Notes under the pieces: generated by a model
What the model saw: the letters and a program-made list of their open reading frames with translations, nothing else
Told to the model about the DNA's origin: nothing
Database searches by the model: none
In this document: in pieces, positions 23,262 to 35,286 of the stretch
Position numbering within the stretch: position 1 is the stretch's first letter
Layout: every line of letters begins with the position of its first letter
Translations under genes and position numbers: made by a program
Source: Earliella scabrosa
Lineage: Eukaryota; Basidiomycota; Agaricomycetes; Polyporales; Polyporaceae
Reading direction: 5' to 3'
Length of the DNA: 64,000 nucleotides
NCBI GenBank assembly: GCA_022605405.1
Contig: JABYQQ010000001.1
Span: 2,108,001 to 2,172,000 of the forward strand

Positions 23262-25511
23262 CTGTTTTGGCCAGGCGGCTCAAGAAGCATACCACCACTT
23301 CCGTCGCTATCCGAAGGACGGATGGGATCTCAAGGCTATCGTATGTCTTCCTTCCTGTATGCTCATTTTCGTTCTTGTGCGGAAATCTCACTGGATCGAC
23401 CAGATCGTTGCTCTGATGTGAGTAGCGAGCATACCCATGGTTCATCTCATGTGCTTCATCCTCTTGGCAGCGCGTTTGACACGCTGCATACCGTCCTCGT
23501 CACGTTGACCAGGTCGGTTTGATGTCTTCCGGGGACCGAGCACTGTGAACGATGCTGATGATTATCTGTATTTACAGCTACTCGGTCTTTGTCCGACTAC
23601 CAGCTTCTTCCGGATATCTCGATGAGCTGCCATTGATTCTTTTTGAACTACGGTGAGCGTAACGATTTCAAGGGTGCCCGTAGGCGTTCCTGACGGTCTT
23701 CATGACAGGGCCTTCTGGGTATGTCACTACACACCAAAAATGGCCATCTTGACGCTGACATATGTCCGACATAAGCTCCTCCCCCCTGCGGCAGTGAGGC
23801 TGTTTCCTCTTCAGGCTCTAACACATCCTGACGGGGAAAACACATAGGCTGCAACAATGATCATGAGCCATCTGTGAGTACGAGTACTTACTGGGTAGCC
23901 GCCATCATAGATCAGGCTGATGTTCGCGCTGCAAGCTTCTTTGCCAGACGGGTGCACAAACGTACTGTCAGCTGTCACTAGAAGTTGATTCCTTTTAAGT
24001 TGGTCAGGCTCTCACCATCAGGCCTTGAAGTGGGTGGACGGTCGAGGATATTCAGTACTCTCGTGGTAAGCACTTGTGTCCTTGTCGTCGAGTCAACCGT
24101 ATATGACTCTGTCATTCTTTACTCTGCAGTTCTCACTTATAGCCGCAAACACAGGTGCGATCTACCCATACGATATGTTACTCGGAGTTAGCACTGACGT
24201 TTCCGACAGTGGTCACCATATGTAAGATGAGCTCGATTCGTTCGACCCCAGAAGCTGACAGATGCCATTACCAGCATATGTAGTATACATGTAAGCTATT
24301 GAAACGCATATTCCTTTCGAAGTCCGAGGATCTAATCGATCGTCCCATGTAGATTCGAGAAAGGAGTCTCTGGAACGACGGTACGTCCCATCGTTTGCTG
24401 ATGCTGACAGTGCTGCCGACCCTGTGCGTAGGATGTCGTTATAGCGCTAGCAGCGATGTCGTTATACGCGGACATCGCTCTCACGACCAGACTGGTCACT
24501 TTCCTGCGCAAGAGCCGTTCGGGTTTCAAGAGGTACGGCGAACCAGATCATGACCCTACCCGTACCCCATTCATTATCCATGCGTCCGGCGTGCCTATCT
24601 CCGAAGCACCGACACCCTGATTAAGAAGCTATCCTTGTTTGCAATCAATACCGGTGCGTGATAGTAGTTGAGGTCTCAGGTCATCGTGCTGCCCTGATGC
24701 CCAGTCATTGCTCCTCAGGCTTGCTCACTGGGTGAGTGACACTGAGTGTTGGCCAGATACTATCACTCGTATATGTATATGACTTTCCTCATGCCTATTT
24801 TTGACGTCGCAGATTGTTCACAATCATGCCTCTCGTCCTCGTACGTGCTTCCGGAATTCCACTGCTCCTTATCAGCTAATGCATGTTACAGCTCGCCGCG
24901 GTACCCACTAGCCCGGCAGTCTGCTTCCCCGTGGCGGTTCTGTTAGCTCCGGGTAAGTGAACATCCTGTTCCAGCACCCGGGTTACTCACAACGTGACAT
25001 TTCAGTTCATACGAGCGCTGTACTTGCCGCGTATGTCCCACACGTGCTCTTTTATGCATGAGATCATCTTAACACCCATTCACTCTTAGGGTAAATTCGC
25101 GCCGCTCGCTCGTGGACCGTGGCTCGGAGGGTTTAGAGCTCAGGACTTTCGACCTTGACATTGCGCCTACGCAAGAGCCGGCCACTACCATCCGCTTGGC
25201 GGCGAACAGATCTCCTTCCGCGGTACGTCATTGCACACACGGCCGTTCGCGGTACTTGATAGTGTTCAATTCTGTCTGTTCTGATATGCTAGTAGGTGGA
25301 AGACTCGCCCCCGAACGTGTCCGTTGGTGCCGCTCCCGAGTTGCATGTGGTGCTGGATTCCCGTGCGCCGAGTGCCACGGATGAGGTTGGCAACTCACAA
25401 TCTCCTTGATTACTTGTGGCCATGCTTGATAACGTCTGGTTTGCCGTTCGCCTTCCGCAGCACACTAGCGAGAAGCGTGCCACGAGGCCTGGTGAAGACG
25501 TCGACGTCTGA
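23262..25511 (+). CDS. DUF6534-type multi-pass membrane protein (5' end unresolved)
   Basis: A basidiomycete integral membrane family of unknown function, possibly receptor-like. The gene is cut into many tiny exons. Joining clear splice sites gives family segments in order: CFGQAAQEAYHHFRRYPKD; AFDTLHTVLVTLTSYSV; SFFARRVHK; then near 24430-24690 DVVIALAAMSLY, TFLRKSRSGFKSTDTLI and FAINTGLLTG, the most diagnostic block; then TSAVLAAVNSRRSLVDRG. The last three exons, 25090-25222, 25296-25385 and 25461-25511, are exact and end in a hydrophilic tail. Frames agree across every junction checked, so the gene looks intact. Exons between about 23710 and 24360 are not resolved, and the start codon was not found. 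Confidence 0.65.
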
Positions 25512-28114
25512 GCTCCGGATGGCATCCGATGAGGACCTTGGACAACTACATACCCGAACTCCGTGGAGCGATACGTACGTCTCGTTGACCTATTCTTGAA
25601 GGGACTTCCGCACCACGATCCACGTAATTGGCCCGCGTCCGGTAGATGAGATGTGGCAGCATCCCCTCGTGCCCTCGAACTATAACAGCACATGGCCCTT
25701 GCTCACTCGTCCCGTTCTGATTATGTCTGACGTATGATCGACTCAATATACGCTCTTCGGTCTATAACTTCTCATCGGCCCGGATGTTCGGGTGACACAT
25801 ACATGAACTCGCCACATCGTGCCTCATGCCGGTTCGAACCCCCCTTGCCATGACCGATACTTAAACACCCTTCCTTCCGGCGCGCGCTCAATGGGGCATA
25901 TTTCGACGGAAAAGGTACCCAATTCTCTCATTTAGATTTGACGGCCGCTGCCTCGAGGCGCAGCCATGCTCACGGCCCATGTCCACTGGATCGTGTCCGC
26001 CTTCCATTTGATTATTTGCGGTTCATGGACGGAGATTATACCGCTTCGATTGCAGACACAAAGTTCGCCGATCGTTCACCGGCTTCCAAACATTCAGCAC
26101 GCGTTGGAGTCCGCATGGGTTTTCACAGCAATGACCGTCGTACGTCCCACTTGAGAGGAAAGATTCTGGGGGCGATGATACCTGCGCTTGCGACGGCAGG
26201 CGTACGAAGTCCGTGAATAGGTACCGGAATGTCGGACCATTCTCAAGCGTATTCCAAGTCGTCGCTTGGCCTGGCTACCCCGGCAGAGAAGTTAGAACAG
26301 AAGGGGTCTGGTGAAAAACTCACGGGTGAAGTTTACCCACCTGTGCGTCGCGTACTGGAACTGGATGTCGTTGTCCAGCTGTCTGTCCACAGTCACCGCG
26401 CCTGGATCTGGCTCCTTCGTTCTTCGCCCTGGGCAGTGGGGGGCCGGCGGGAATCACAGCAGGAGCATCACCGCGATGCCTTGGCATTATGGTTGTGTAG
26501 CGGCAAACATCTGTCCCGACGGTCCCGACCCATTCGCGGAGCTGCGCCGATCGCTCCCATGCGGAAGACAACAGTTGAAGACAATTTACTGATGGGAAGT
26601 TCAAATTCGAGTCGCTGTGAGCCGCATTGGCATGGAGTATGCAGGTCGGAAGTTCGGAAGAGACAGAGATCCGCCGCAGGCTACTCAACACGAGGTGACA
26701 GGTCCCTCCCTGTCCCTGCTGGAAGTCGTAGCCACCGTACTGCAGAGGTCTCACATCGTCCCAAATGAGTCTCCCACCGTGGTGATGAGACCGACCGCGT
26801 ATCTTCGTCCCGTCCATCAGCCATGCAGGAGGAACGACGATGCGCCGGCTTCTTCCCATGGAGGAGCCAGTGAATGAGAGGTTTTGATCCTTTGTCTCAG
26901 TGAGCCGCGTCGGATGGAGTAACATGGAATCAGTAGGTACAGGTAGGAACCCGGATGAGATAAAGATCCGAGGAGGAGTAGCATGCAAACACTGCTTGTA
27001 AGCGCTCGTGATGGGCGCTCCGCTGCCAGCACATCCTGACTTGGTACTTCCTAACCTCCACTGCAGTGGCAGACCAGTACTTGCACGTACATATCTTCCT
27101 TTCTCACAAGGAGCTGGCAGATGGGGATGCAACTCGATGTACGACCAAGCCTTCAACTTGAATGTCCGTCTCCCGACGCCACGGACGCGCATGAGTCCAA
27201 GATATGCAACAAAGATGAGTCCACGCGTATCTCCGTCTGCACTCCATCAGCTGCAGGAGGAACGTTTCCAGGGACGATCGGATCAGCACCACCCTTGAAG
27301 GAGCTACTCCCAACCTCCCAGAGCTTATTCAACCACAATGAGCGCCCTCCCTTGTACAATTGTGTTCTCGAAGACTCGCAAGTAGAATGTCCGGAAAGCT
27401 GAGACGCCAGTCTGTCATTCACCGCGGGTGCTGAATGCACGCGCGGGGTAGCGGATGTGCAGAGAGGGGCCACGAGCATCCTGCGGGGCTCATCGCCTAC
27501 CCCACCCGACTTTTGGCCATCAAACGGTGCGTGTATTCCATCAACGCACTTGCCCTGCGGGACTCTGGAGGCAGGTCCCGACCGATTTCTGGGCGGGATC
27601 TCAGCGCAGAGCGAAAGGGATCTTCGTGGGCCCGTCCCGCCATCATTGATTTCCGCACTCAAACATCGTTTCTCGCAGCTCTTGAGGCCCAACGGCCGTC
27701 TGATCCCAGCACGTCTTCCTCATTCCCGAAGGCACACATTGCACCAAGTCGCCTGCGCTATTCGCGTCTAGCGCTCGGACGCGAGACGCGTCCGCTCACT
27801 CCGCCGCCCGTGGCTTCCTGCCATTCTGCGCAATTTCTCCCGACCTGCCCTGGCGTCTTGCCCGCGAGATCCTATCACGGCCTGCCACTCGTCGGCAGCT
27901 GACCCGCGGTGACCTCCCACGCTGATGGCCAAGGGCGAAGAGAACGCTTCCCGCCGAGGGGTCTATCGAGATGCAGGCGGACATTGAACGCGCGAGATAA
28001 AAACGTACGCGAGGACGAGGAGGAGCGCGTCGGGTTCCCTTCCTTTCGCGTTCTCTCTGTCTGTCTGTCTGAATTTTGTCTTTTGTCTTTCGTCTTTCGA
28101 GCCGCTTGCCTGCC
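25512..28114. other. Intergenic with a degenerate repeat pair and long unknown frames
   Basis: Two minus-strand frames, 27192-26320 (290 codons) and 27692-27153 (179 codons), are open but resemble no family I know. A degenerate direct repeat of about 55 bp (CGCGTATCT, then CATCAGC and GCAGGAGGAACG) occurs near 26787-26840 and 27219-27272. The last 200 bp are the promoter and pyrimidine-rich leader of aquaporin 1. Confidence 0.4.
27994..28001 (+). promoter_or_regulatory. TATA-like GAGATAAA before aquaporin 1
   Basis: GAGATAAA lies 121 bp before the start codon. The same octamer lies 151 bp before aquaporin 2 (30558-30565), so it may be a shared core promoter element. A TGTC microsatellite and CT-rich leader follow at 28055-28100. 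Confidence 0.45.
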
Positions 28115-29565
28115 ATGTCTTCGACGCCCCCTGTAGCCGCCATCGCGCCCCGCCCTGCCGCCCTGAACAAGTGGGAGCGGACGCGCAGCCGCCAATTGAA
28201 CTGGTTCGTTGAATGTATCGCAGAAGCCGTATGTTCTCGTCCTTCCATCTGCCTGGTTTGCGAGCTGACGGGGGTGCGCAGACCGGAACCTTCCTCTACA
28301 CGTTCGCCGGTGCGGGCTCAACGGCTGCGTTTGTCCTTGGGGGCCTCTTGGAGATCCCAGGGCTCGGCAGTACGTCTCGTATTCTGACGTGTATGTGCGC
28401 TCCGTGCTTACCGCGCCGCAGGTCTGTTCCAGGTTGGCGCGGCCTACTCGGTGGGCATTGCGCTCGCGCTTGTTGTTTGCACGGTGAGTGGGCTTGGATT
28501 CCCGCGTGCGAGGTTCCCGCTGACGCGCGCGCATGGAGGCGACGTCGTTTGGCCAATTCAACCCTGCCATCACTATTTACGCCATGGTGCACGGAAAAGT
28601 CCCTCTCTTGAAGGGTATCAGGTACGGCTCTCATGCGCGCGGCGTTTTATGTGAACAGCTCGGCTGAGCACTGCTTCCAGATATATAATTGCCCAGATAA
28701 TGGGCTCTTACATCGCTTGCTTGGTGGTCTACCTCCAATACAAGCAGTACATCCACGTACGTTTGCTTCCCGACGTTGTGACCGCCGCGCCATCCTAACC
28801 CATATACCTTCAGCTCGCTATCGACGGCCTGAAGGCTGCCGGCAAGTATGAGGCAGTCATGTTCACGCCACAGGGTCCCGGTGGTATCTTCGGTCTCTAC
28901 GTGAACCCCGGCTCGAACCTCGGCTACGTCGCGTTCAACGAGTTCATCTGCGTACGTGTTTTCGCGCATACAGTCTGCTCTCTGGCGTCTAACGACCCCC
29001 GCAGGACTTCGTCCTCGCGCTCGTTATCTTCTCCTGCGTGGAGCCCTCGAACCAGCTCTCCACGCCAACGACCATGCCCTGGCTCATCGCCCTTGCATAG
29101 TGAGTGCCCCCGAAGCCCATCTCCCGCGCACGAGAGCTGACGCCATCCCACTATGCAGCGGTGTCGTTGTTTGGGGTTTCGCGCCACTCGGTCTCGCCGC
29201 GAACGCTGCTCGCGACCTTGGGGGTCGCTTCGCCGCGCTGACGCTCTTCGGGCGGGACGCTGCGGGCGGTGACTACGCTGCGATCGCGGCGCTGATGAGC
29301 ATCCCCGCGACGCTCCTCGCCGGCCTCTTCTACGAGCTCATCTTCAACGACTCGCAGCGCTGTACGTCCGCTTTTCTTCGTTCTTTTGGTATGCTGTGTG
29401 AGACTGACCTGCGGGTATGCAGCTGTGAACTCGCAGTGGATGGAGGTGATGAGTGCGACGGCGGCGACGGCGCAGCGCAAGGGCCAGGCGGACCCGCACG
29501 GGCATGCGACTGGTGTGCCGTCGCTGCACGGCTCGTCGCGGTCGGACGAGAAGGTGGACGCGTAG
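28115..29565 (+). CDS. Aquaporin 1 of tandem triplet (MIP family)
   Basis: Membrane channel for water and perhaps small solutes. Nine exons in phase: 28115-28228, 28282-28369, 28422-28483, 28539-28621, 28681-28756, 28814-28951, 29005-29099, 29159-29361 and 29423-29565, giving 333 aa. The first pore motif is canonical (FGQFNPAIT, Asn about 96). The second is altered: AANAARDLG (Asn about 234), so NPA becomes NAA, followed by the usual Arg. Six hydrophobic segments are visible, and the loop before the second half is long (GIFGLYVNPGSNLG). The N-terminal part begins with WERTRSRQLNWFVECIAEA. It differs from copies 2 and 3 in having no intron just before the second pore motif. The transported solute cannot be told from sequence. 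Confidence 0.92.
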
Positions 29566-30708
29566 GCGATGATGGTGGTGGTGACGATGGGTCATGCAGC
29601 TTCATAAGTTATTGTCACGGTTATTACGTCTCTCGCTCTCTGTCCATAGATTAATACTTAGCCCTCTCTAGGGTAGCCTTCGTCGACCAATTAGATGGTC
29701 GTTTCTACCCCGCCAAAGATAGTGTGCTAGGCCCTGGCTGGGCCGTCGCGTCCTACATCGTCGGCGTGTTGAAGTCGTGCGACCCAACTTTTGCGTAGTG
29801 ACCACGAGTGAGTGCCCAGCTGTTCACTTACATTGGTTGGGGATGCGGCGCGACATCCACTCTCGGGACCGCTCCGCGGACATGACGGTATCGACTTGAC
29901 GAGCATTGTTCGAGGCGGTCTCGAGGCGGGTTGTCGACGAATGTTTCTGACTTGTCCGTTGACATACGAAGACATACGATCGCACGAATGAGGAAAGGTT
30001 CCGCTCATATATCCTCGATGGCCTTGGCTTGGGAGTGGCTTGGGCCCATCGAGCGATCAGGGGACGGCAGTAAGCGCCCGACCCCGTCGCTTCTTCAACA
30101 CCTCCGACAGAGGGCGATCTGGTCTGGCTCTCACCGCGACGAGCGAATTCATTCTCCCGCCAGCAGCCCTCTAGCCGTGCGGGGCCCCGCGTCCACCCCG
30201 CTCGCGCTAACGTTTTGCACGGCCATCCGCCCGCCCAGGATTGGGCAGAGCCATGGTCAGGCCGCTCGTGCGTCTCGCCCCCGCAGAGGCACCATTCGAC
30301 GTCCTCCTCTCACCCCGCGCAATCGCAGATCCCCACAGATCCCGCCTCTGCGCGATGCGAACGCTCTGCGGACGCCGCAAGTGCGGGTGTTCGGTATCCC
30401 CGGGCAGATGCCGGTCAGGCGAGGGCGCGCGGGGGGTCATGTGCAGCATCAGCACGTCCGTTTTCGCAGGCGAGAGGTCAGAGCCACAGGGGCCCCGGGG
30501 GGCGTGCGCATAAGCGGCGTTGCGCGAAGATGGGCCGTCTGGTGGGTCGGGCGTCGAGAGATAAAGAGGTGCGCCTTTGCTTTCTGGTTTTCTTGTCGGA
30601 GCCCCGCCTCGAGCACAGTCCTCTTCCCCCCGAGTTCCCTCTCCGTGCCTCGCGTCGCGTCTCGACTCCGACACTCCAACTCGCCTGCTCCCCCACTCGA
30701 GTTCAAAG
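29566..30708. other. Spacer between aquaporins 1 and 2
   Basis: Contains the 3' end of copy 1 and the promoter of copy 2. Open frames of 190-320 codons occur on both strands but have Arg/Pro/Ser-rich, family-less translations, and I treat them as chance frames in GC-rich DNA. Confidence 0.5.
30558..30565 (+). promoter_or_regulatory. TATA-like GAGATAAA before aquaporin 2
   Basis: Same octamer as before aquaporin 1, 151 bp before the start codon. Confidence 0.4.
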
Positions 30709-32375
30709 ATGGCTTCTGGTATGCAAGCAAACGTGCTCCGCCGCCCGGACACGGTCCACCTCGCGGACATCAAGCCCCGTCCGGCGATTCAAGTCTCTTG
30801 GGAGCGCATCCGGCACCGTCAGGCCCACTGGCTCGTGGAGTGTGCCGCAGAGTTTGTGAGTCTTCTCTTGATTGTGTGCGCGCGTGTGCGTGTTAACCCC
30901 ATGTGCGACGTAACCTAGATGGGCGTGTTCTTCTACACCTACATGGGTACGTTCCCCAGTCTTCACCGCTGCCTCGCGTCGTAGCCAACCGTGTTGCGTA
31001 CAGGTGTTGGTGCCACCGCGAACTTCATGCTCGGCAACATCGCGGGCATTGCTGGCCTCAGTTCCATCTTCCAGATCGGTTTCGCCTATGCGATCGGTAT
31101 CTTGCTGGCCATCGTCGTACGTCTCTTCCTTCTAACCCTCCATCGCGCGGTGTGCTCATCGTCTTGCCGCGTTAGGTGTGCGCGCCGACATCTGGAGGGC
31201 ACTTTAACCCTGCTGTGACGACTGCGTTTGTGGTGATGAGGGGCTTCCCCCCTCTCAAGGCCCTTCGGTATGTTGTAGGTCCATATGGACGCGTCTCTTC
31301 CCGAGTTGTCTCCGCTGCCCCGGAACCCCACCCTGATGAGATTCACCTCAGATATATGGCCGCGCAGATCCTCGGAGGCTACGTCGCTTGTTTGTTCATC
31401 TACGTCCAGTGGGGAGACCACATCCATGTACATCATTCTCGTTATTGCGCGGTAACTACACATGCTGACGCAAACATCATTGTTTCCGTCGTCGTTCTGG
31501 GAATACAATCCGGCTCGCTGCTCACAGGAAGCCATCGAGGCTCTCCATGCGGCCGGGAGGTACGAGGCGCTCATGTTCACCCCCAACGGCCCGGCTGGCG
31601 CATTCGCGCTCTACGTTATGCCCGGCAGCAACCTCGGTCGCGTCTTCCTGAACGAGTTCACCTGCGTACGTCTCTTGCTTGCCCTTCCTCGCAGCGTCGG
31701 GCTTACCTGTGCGCGCAGGATTTCCTGATCGGCCTCGTCATCTGGTCCATCCTCGACCCCTCCAACTTCTCCGCTCCCCCTGCCGCTGCGCCTTGGATTG
31801 TGGCCTTCGTCTAGTGGGTACTTCCGCATAGCCTCCATATGCAGCTGTTGACCTTCTCTCGCGTGTAGCGGCGCGATGGTCTGGGGCTACGCAACTGTCG
31901 GAAGTACGTACCTTGAAACCCTTGTTTCTCCACCCCGTCATGCTGATTGCACCCCTCTAGTCGCCACGAACGCTGCTCGTGACGTCGGCGCACGTCTCAT
32001 GGCACTCACCATCTGGGGTCTCCCTGCTAGTGGAGGATCGTATGCCGCGATCGCCGCTCTGACCAACATCCCGGCTACGCTGCTGGCCGTCTTGTTCTAC
32101 GAGTTCGTCCTCGCCGACTCCAGCCGTGGTACGTGTCACCCTCCTCGCCCCTCTCCCTTCCCGTCGCACCCGTGCCCATCCCCGCCATCCCCCCCAACTT
32201 TCATCGAGTATGCGATTGACTGACATGCCACTCACCAGTGATCACCCCGGCGCACGTCGACTGGATCGCGGGCCACCTCGCGCACGAGGAACACAGCAAG
32301 GGCGTCGTCCACCGCCAGTCCGGCAGCTCCTCGCTCGACGAGAAGGTGCGCGACCAGACGATCGAGCACGCATAG
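30709..32375 (+). CDS. Aquaporin 2 of tandem triplet (MIP family)
   Basis: Ten exons in phase: 30709-30855, 30919-30946, 31004-31116, 31176-31267, 31352-31427, 31528-31665, 31719-31813, 31869-31903, 31961-32128 and 32239-32375, giving 342 aa. First pore motif SGGHFNPAVT is canonical (Asn about 107). The second is ATNAARDVGAR (Asn about 245), NPA changed to NAA as in copy 1. Exons 2, 4-9 have exactly the lengths found in copy 3, which shows common origin by duplication. The C-terminal tail is soluble and charged (about 45 residues). Expression and substrate cannot be judged, but every splice junction and residue needed for the fold is in place, so the gene looks functional. Confidence 0.92.
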
Positions 32376-33610
32376 GCATGGACGACGTCGCGGCACGACA
32401 CGGTCTCTGGAGGACTTTTTCGTTCTGGACTCCCCGGTTGTATCAGGTCACGTCTCAGTTCGCGGGGATTGGGGGATTGGGAAATGGGGGTCGCGTGTGT
32501 AACGCTAGGAATGTCATTTACTCACCTGTTTCACGATGTACTACTATCGACGAGGATCCCATGGCAAAGTGCGATATGGCGACGTGCGACGCGAGGCGGT
32601 ACGTGTTTGTTTGAACATCGAACATCTCATTCTTATATCGGAGGGAAGAGGCGAGGTGGGAGGCCTGAGGGCGCGCTCCGGCAACCGTTGGTACCGGATG
32701 CCGGTACACGACTAAGCCGGAGGGGGCGCAACACCGATGCCCGAGGCCCAATTTGGGCATCGGACTTCGGTCGATCTGCTCTTCCTGAACTTCGCTCGCC
32801 GTGCCGGGGCGCGATAAGTGCGCGCTCATGGTCTCGGAAGGCGATAGGGAGGTGGGATATCACGGTTTCCGGCTTGCGTTGGACGAATGTGCCGGGTAAC
32901 AACTGGCATACTAGCTATGTATTTAGTGATGGTGTCATTGGCCATGGTGAGCATTGGGTTGCTGATCCATATGCGATTGTCGGCAGCTGACGACTTCCAC
33001 GTTCATAGAATTGCTGTATGGACCAGTGGCAGTCATCTCGTACGCACTCGTGGTCGGACAGAGACTGGAGATGCCACATCATGATTGTGCGTGCCAGTTT
33101 GAATGCGCGGGTATGTTTCGGACCTGACCTCGTCGAGTCCGGGCCTCGGTACCCGTGGTCTACTTTTAGTACTGGAAACGCCCTGTCACTACATTCCGTA
33201 AAAATCCAGGGTGCGTAGGCATGCTTCTCCTCCCTCTGGCAGAGCGTTGCTGACGAGGCTTCGTAGCATATACCGCTACTGCTAGCCACCTGTGTCTACA
33301 TCGGAGAATATTCGACTCGAACATTCACGTTGCGTATAACGTCGCCGTCCGCAGGGTCATCGCTCCCCCAAAGCTTGCATGTCAAGGCACACACGGTGGG
33401 GTCATGCGCACATAGAGTTGGAGAAGAGAGGAAGCAAGGAAGCCACTCACCCGACCGAATACGTGACGACCTTGAGGCACTGGCCACCTTTTGGGACGCA
33501 TGCTATCGCACACACGGGCTAAAGCGGGACTAATGTGCTGCAAATAAGTAGGCGAGAGGTAGGGGCGTCCACTGTAGGCCCTCGCTCGATATCTCTTGCG
33601 TGCTATCACA
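32376..33610. other. Spacer between aquaporins 2 and 3
   Basis: No gene recognised. Frames on both strands are short and without family resemblance. Confidence 0.5.
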
Positions 33611-35286
33611 ATGACGGCTCGACTTTTTCGCACAGATGACCTTGTCCACTTGGACGACATCAAGCCGCGTTCTGAACTTCAGAGGCGGTGGGAACAACGT
33701 CGACGTAGGCGGGCTACATGGTTTTCGGAATGTGCGGGAGAGTTTGTGAGTACAGAGTTGTTACCCAAGTGCTAATACGCGCATTCCTCGACTTACGAGC
33801 CGCTTCTGTGGTAGATTGGAACATTCTTCTTCGTCTTCGGAGGTACGCGTCGTCCGATACATTAGGAGCTACTACGACAGTTAACGTGTATTGCAGGCGT
33901 CGGCTCTGCCGCATCATACCACCTGAACCCCACCAATGTCCAGGGTCTCTCCTCGGTGTTTCAGGTCGGGATCGCCTATGCGGTCGGGGTCCTACTCGCA
34001 TTCATAGTAAGCCCGACCTCCAAGTATATCCAGCAGCGGGGATATTCACCCAGTGCTCGGCATGACAGGTCACAGCACACACCTCGGGCGCACACTATAA
34101 TCCTGGCGTCAGTATCGCGTTCGTGCTCATGAAACGCATGTCGCCTCAGAAAGCCCTCCGGTGAGCGGACTGCATTTCGCCGCCACATATGACATCATGC
34201 CGCATCTCATTTCTTGCCATCTAGATACATTATTGCGCAGATCCTCGGGGCGTATGTAGCTTGTCTGCTCATATATGCCCAATATCGGGATGTCATCAAG
34301 GCGGGTGTCTATGACATTAACTGGCAGCGGTCAGGCTGACGGCGTCTCCCGACTATCATTACATGTATCTATCTGACAGGCGGCCGAGGATGCTCTTGCA
34401 GCGGCCGGGACCCTTGATTCGACGCTGCTCACCCCAAGTGGCCCGGCGGGCGTCTTCGCAATATACGTGACGCCAGGTACGAACTTAGGCCAGGTCTTCT
34501 TGAACGAATTCGTTTGCGTACGCATCGCCTCCTCCGCGTCTCCGCGATTCAAGCACTGATCCACCGACGTTGCGCGTCCGCGTCCACGCAGGACTTCCTC
34601 ATCGGGTTGGTGATATGGGCTGTGGACGACCCCACGAACTTCACGGTGTCCCCGCTTGCGGCGCCATGGATCATCGCCTTTGTCTAGTGCGTGCATCGTC
34701 TCTCGCGATCTGCGATGACAGCCGGACCGTCCGGGGCGCTGACTGGGCGGACGACCTGCAGCGCGCTCATGGTGTGGAGCTTCTCTCGTGTCGGAGGTGG
34801 GTGCACGGAGCTTGACCAAGGGACTGGGAGGACGGTGCTCGCCACTGCCCGGCCGCCTGCGAACGTCACCGGGAGCGGTGCTGACCATGTGCATCCCCAG
34901 TCGCCACGAACTCTGCCCGCGACGTCGGCGCGCGGCTCATGGCGCTCACCGTCTGGGGCATCGACGCCGGCGGCGGCCCATACGCGGCGATCACCGCGCT
35001 GACGAACATTCCGGCGACGGTGCTTGCTGCCGTCTTCTACGAGGCCGTGCTCGCGGACTACAGCAGAAGTGAGTTGGCTGTTCATCTTGTTTTCCCATTG
35101 TTGAGCGAGCGAGGCTGACTTGGAACTTCCGTGGCGTCTGCAGCGGTGACCCCCGCCCACGCGGACTTCCTTGCGGCTCGCATTGCCCACGAGCGGCACA
35201 GCCAGGGCGCGATGGCGCGCGAGGAGTTGGAGAGTACGTCCGTGGAGGAGAAGAAGGTAGTGGAGGACTCGCTGGATAGAGTTTGA
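33611..35286 (+). CDS. Aquaporin 3 of tandem triplet, both NPA motifs altered
   Basis: Ten exons in phase: 33611-33745, 33815-33842, 33897-34006, 34069-34160, 34225-34300, 34380-34517, 34592-34686, 34762-34796, 34901-35068 and 35144-35286, giving 339 aa. The first pore motif reads GAHYNPGVS (NPG, Asn about 102) and the second ATNSARDVG (NSA, Asn about 240), so neither is NPA. Exon 5 ends AAG|GCGGGT by alignment to copy 2, which implies a GC-AG intron; a GT site six bases downstream would add two residues. The frame is open throughout, and the N-terminus is more basic than in the other copies (RRWEQRRRRRATW). It is probably functional but diverged; a decaying duplicate is the alternative. Confidence 0.88.

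Noticed and set aside
25827..25841. tRNA-like T-loop GGTTCGAACCC
   Set aside because: The stem does not extend to 5 bp, and no D-arm, anticodon arm or matching acceptor stem is found upstream.
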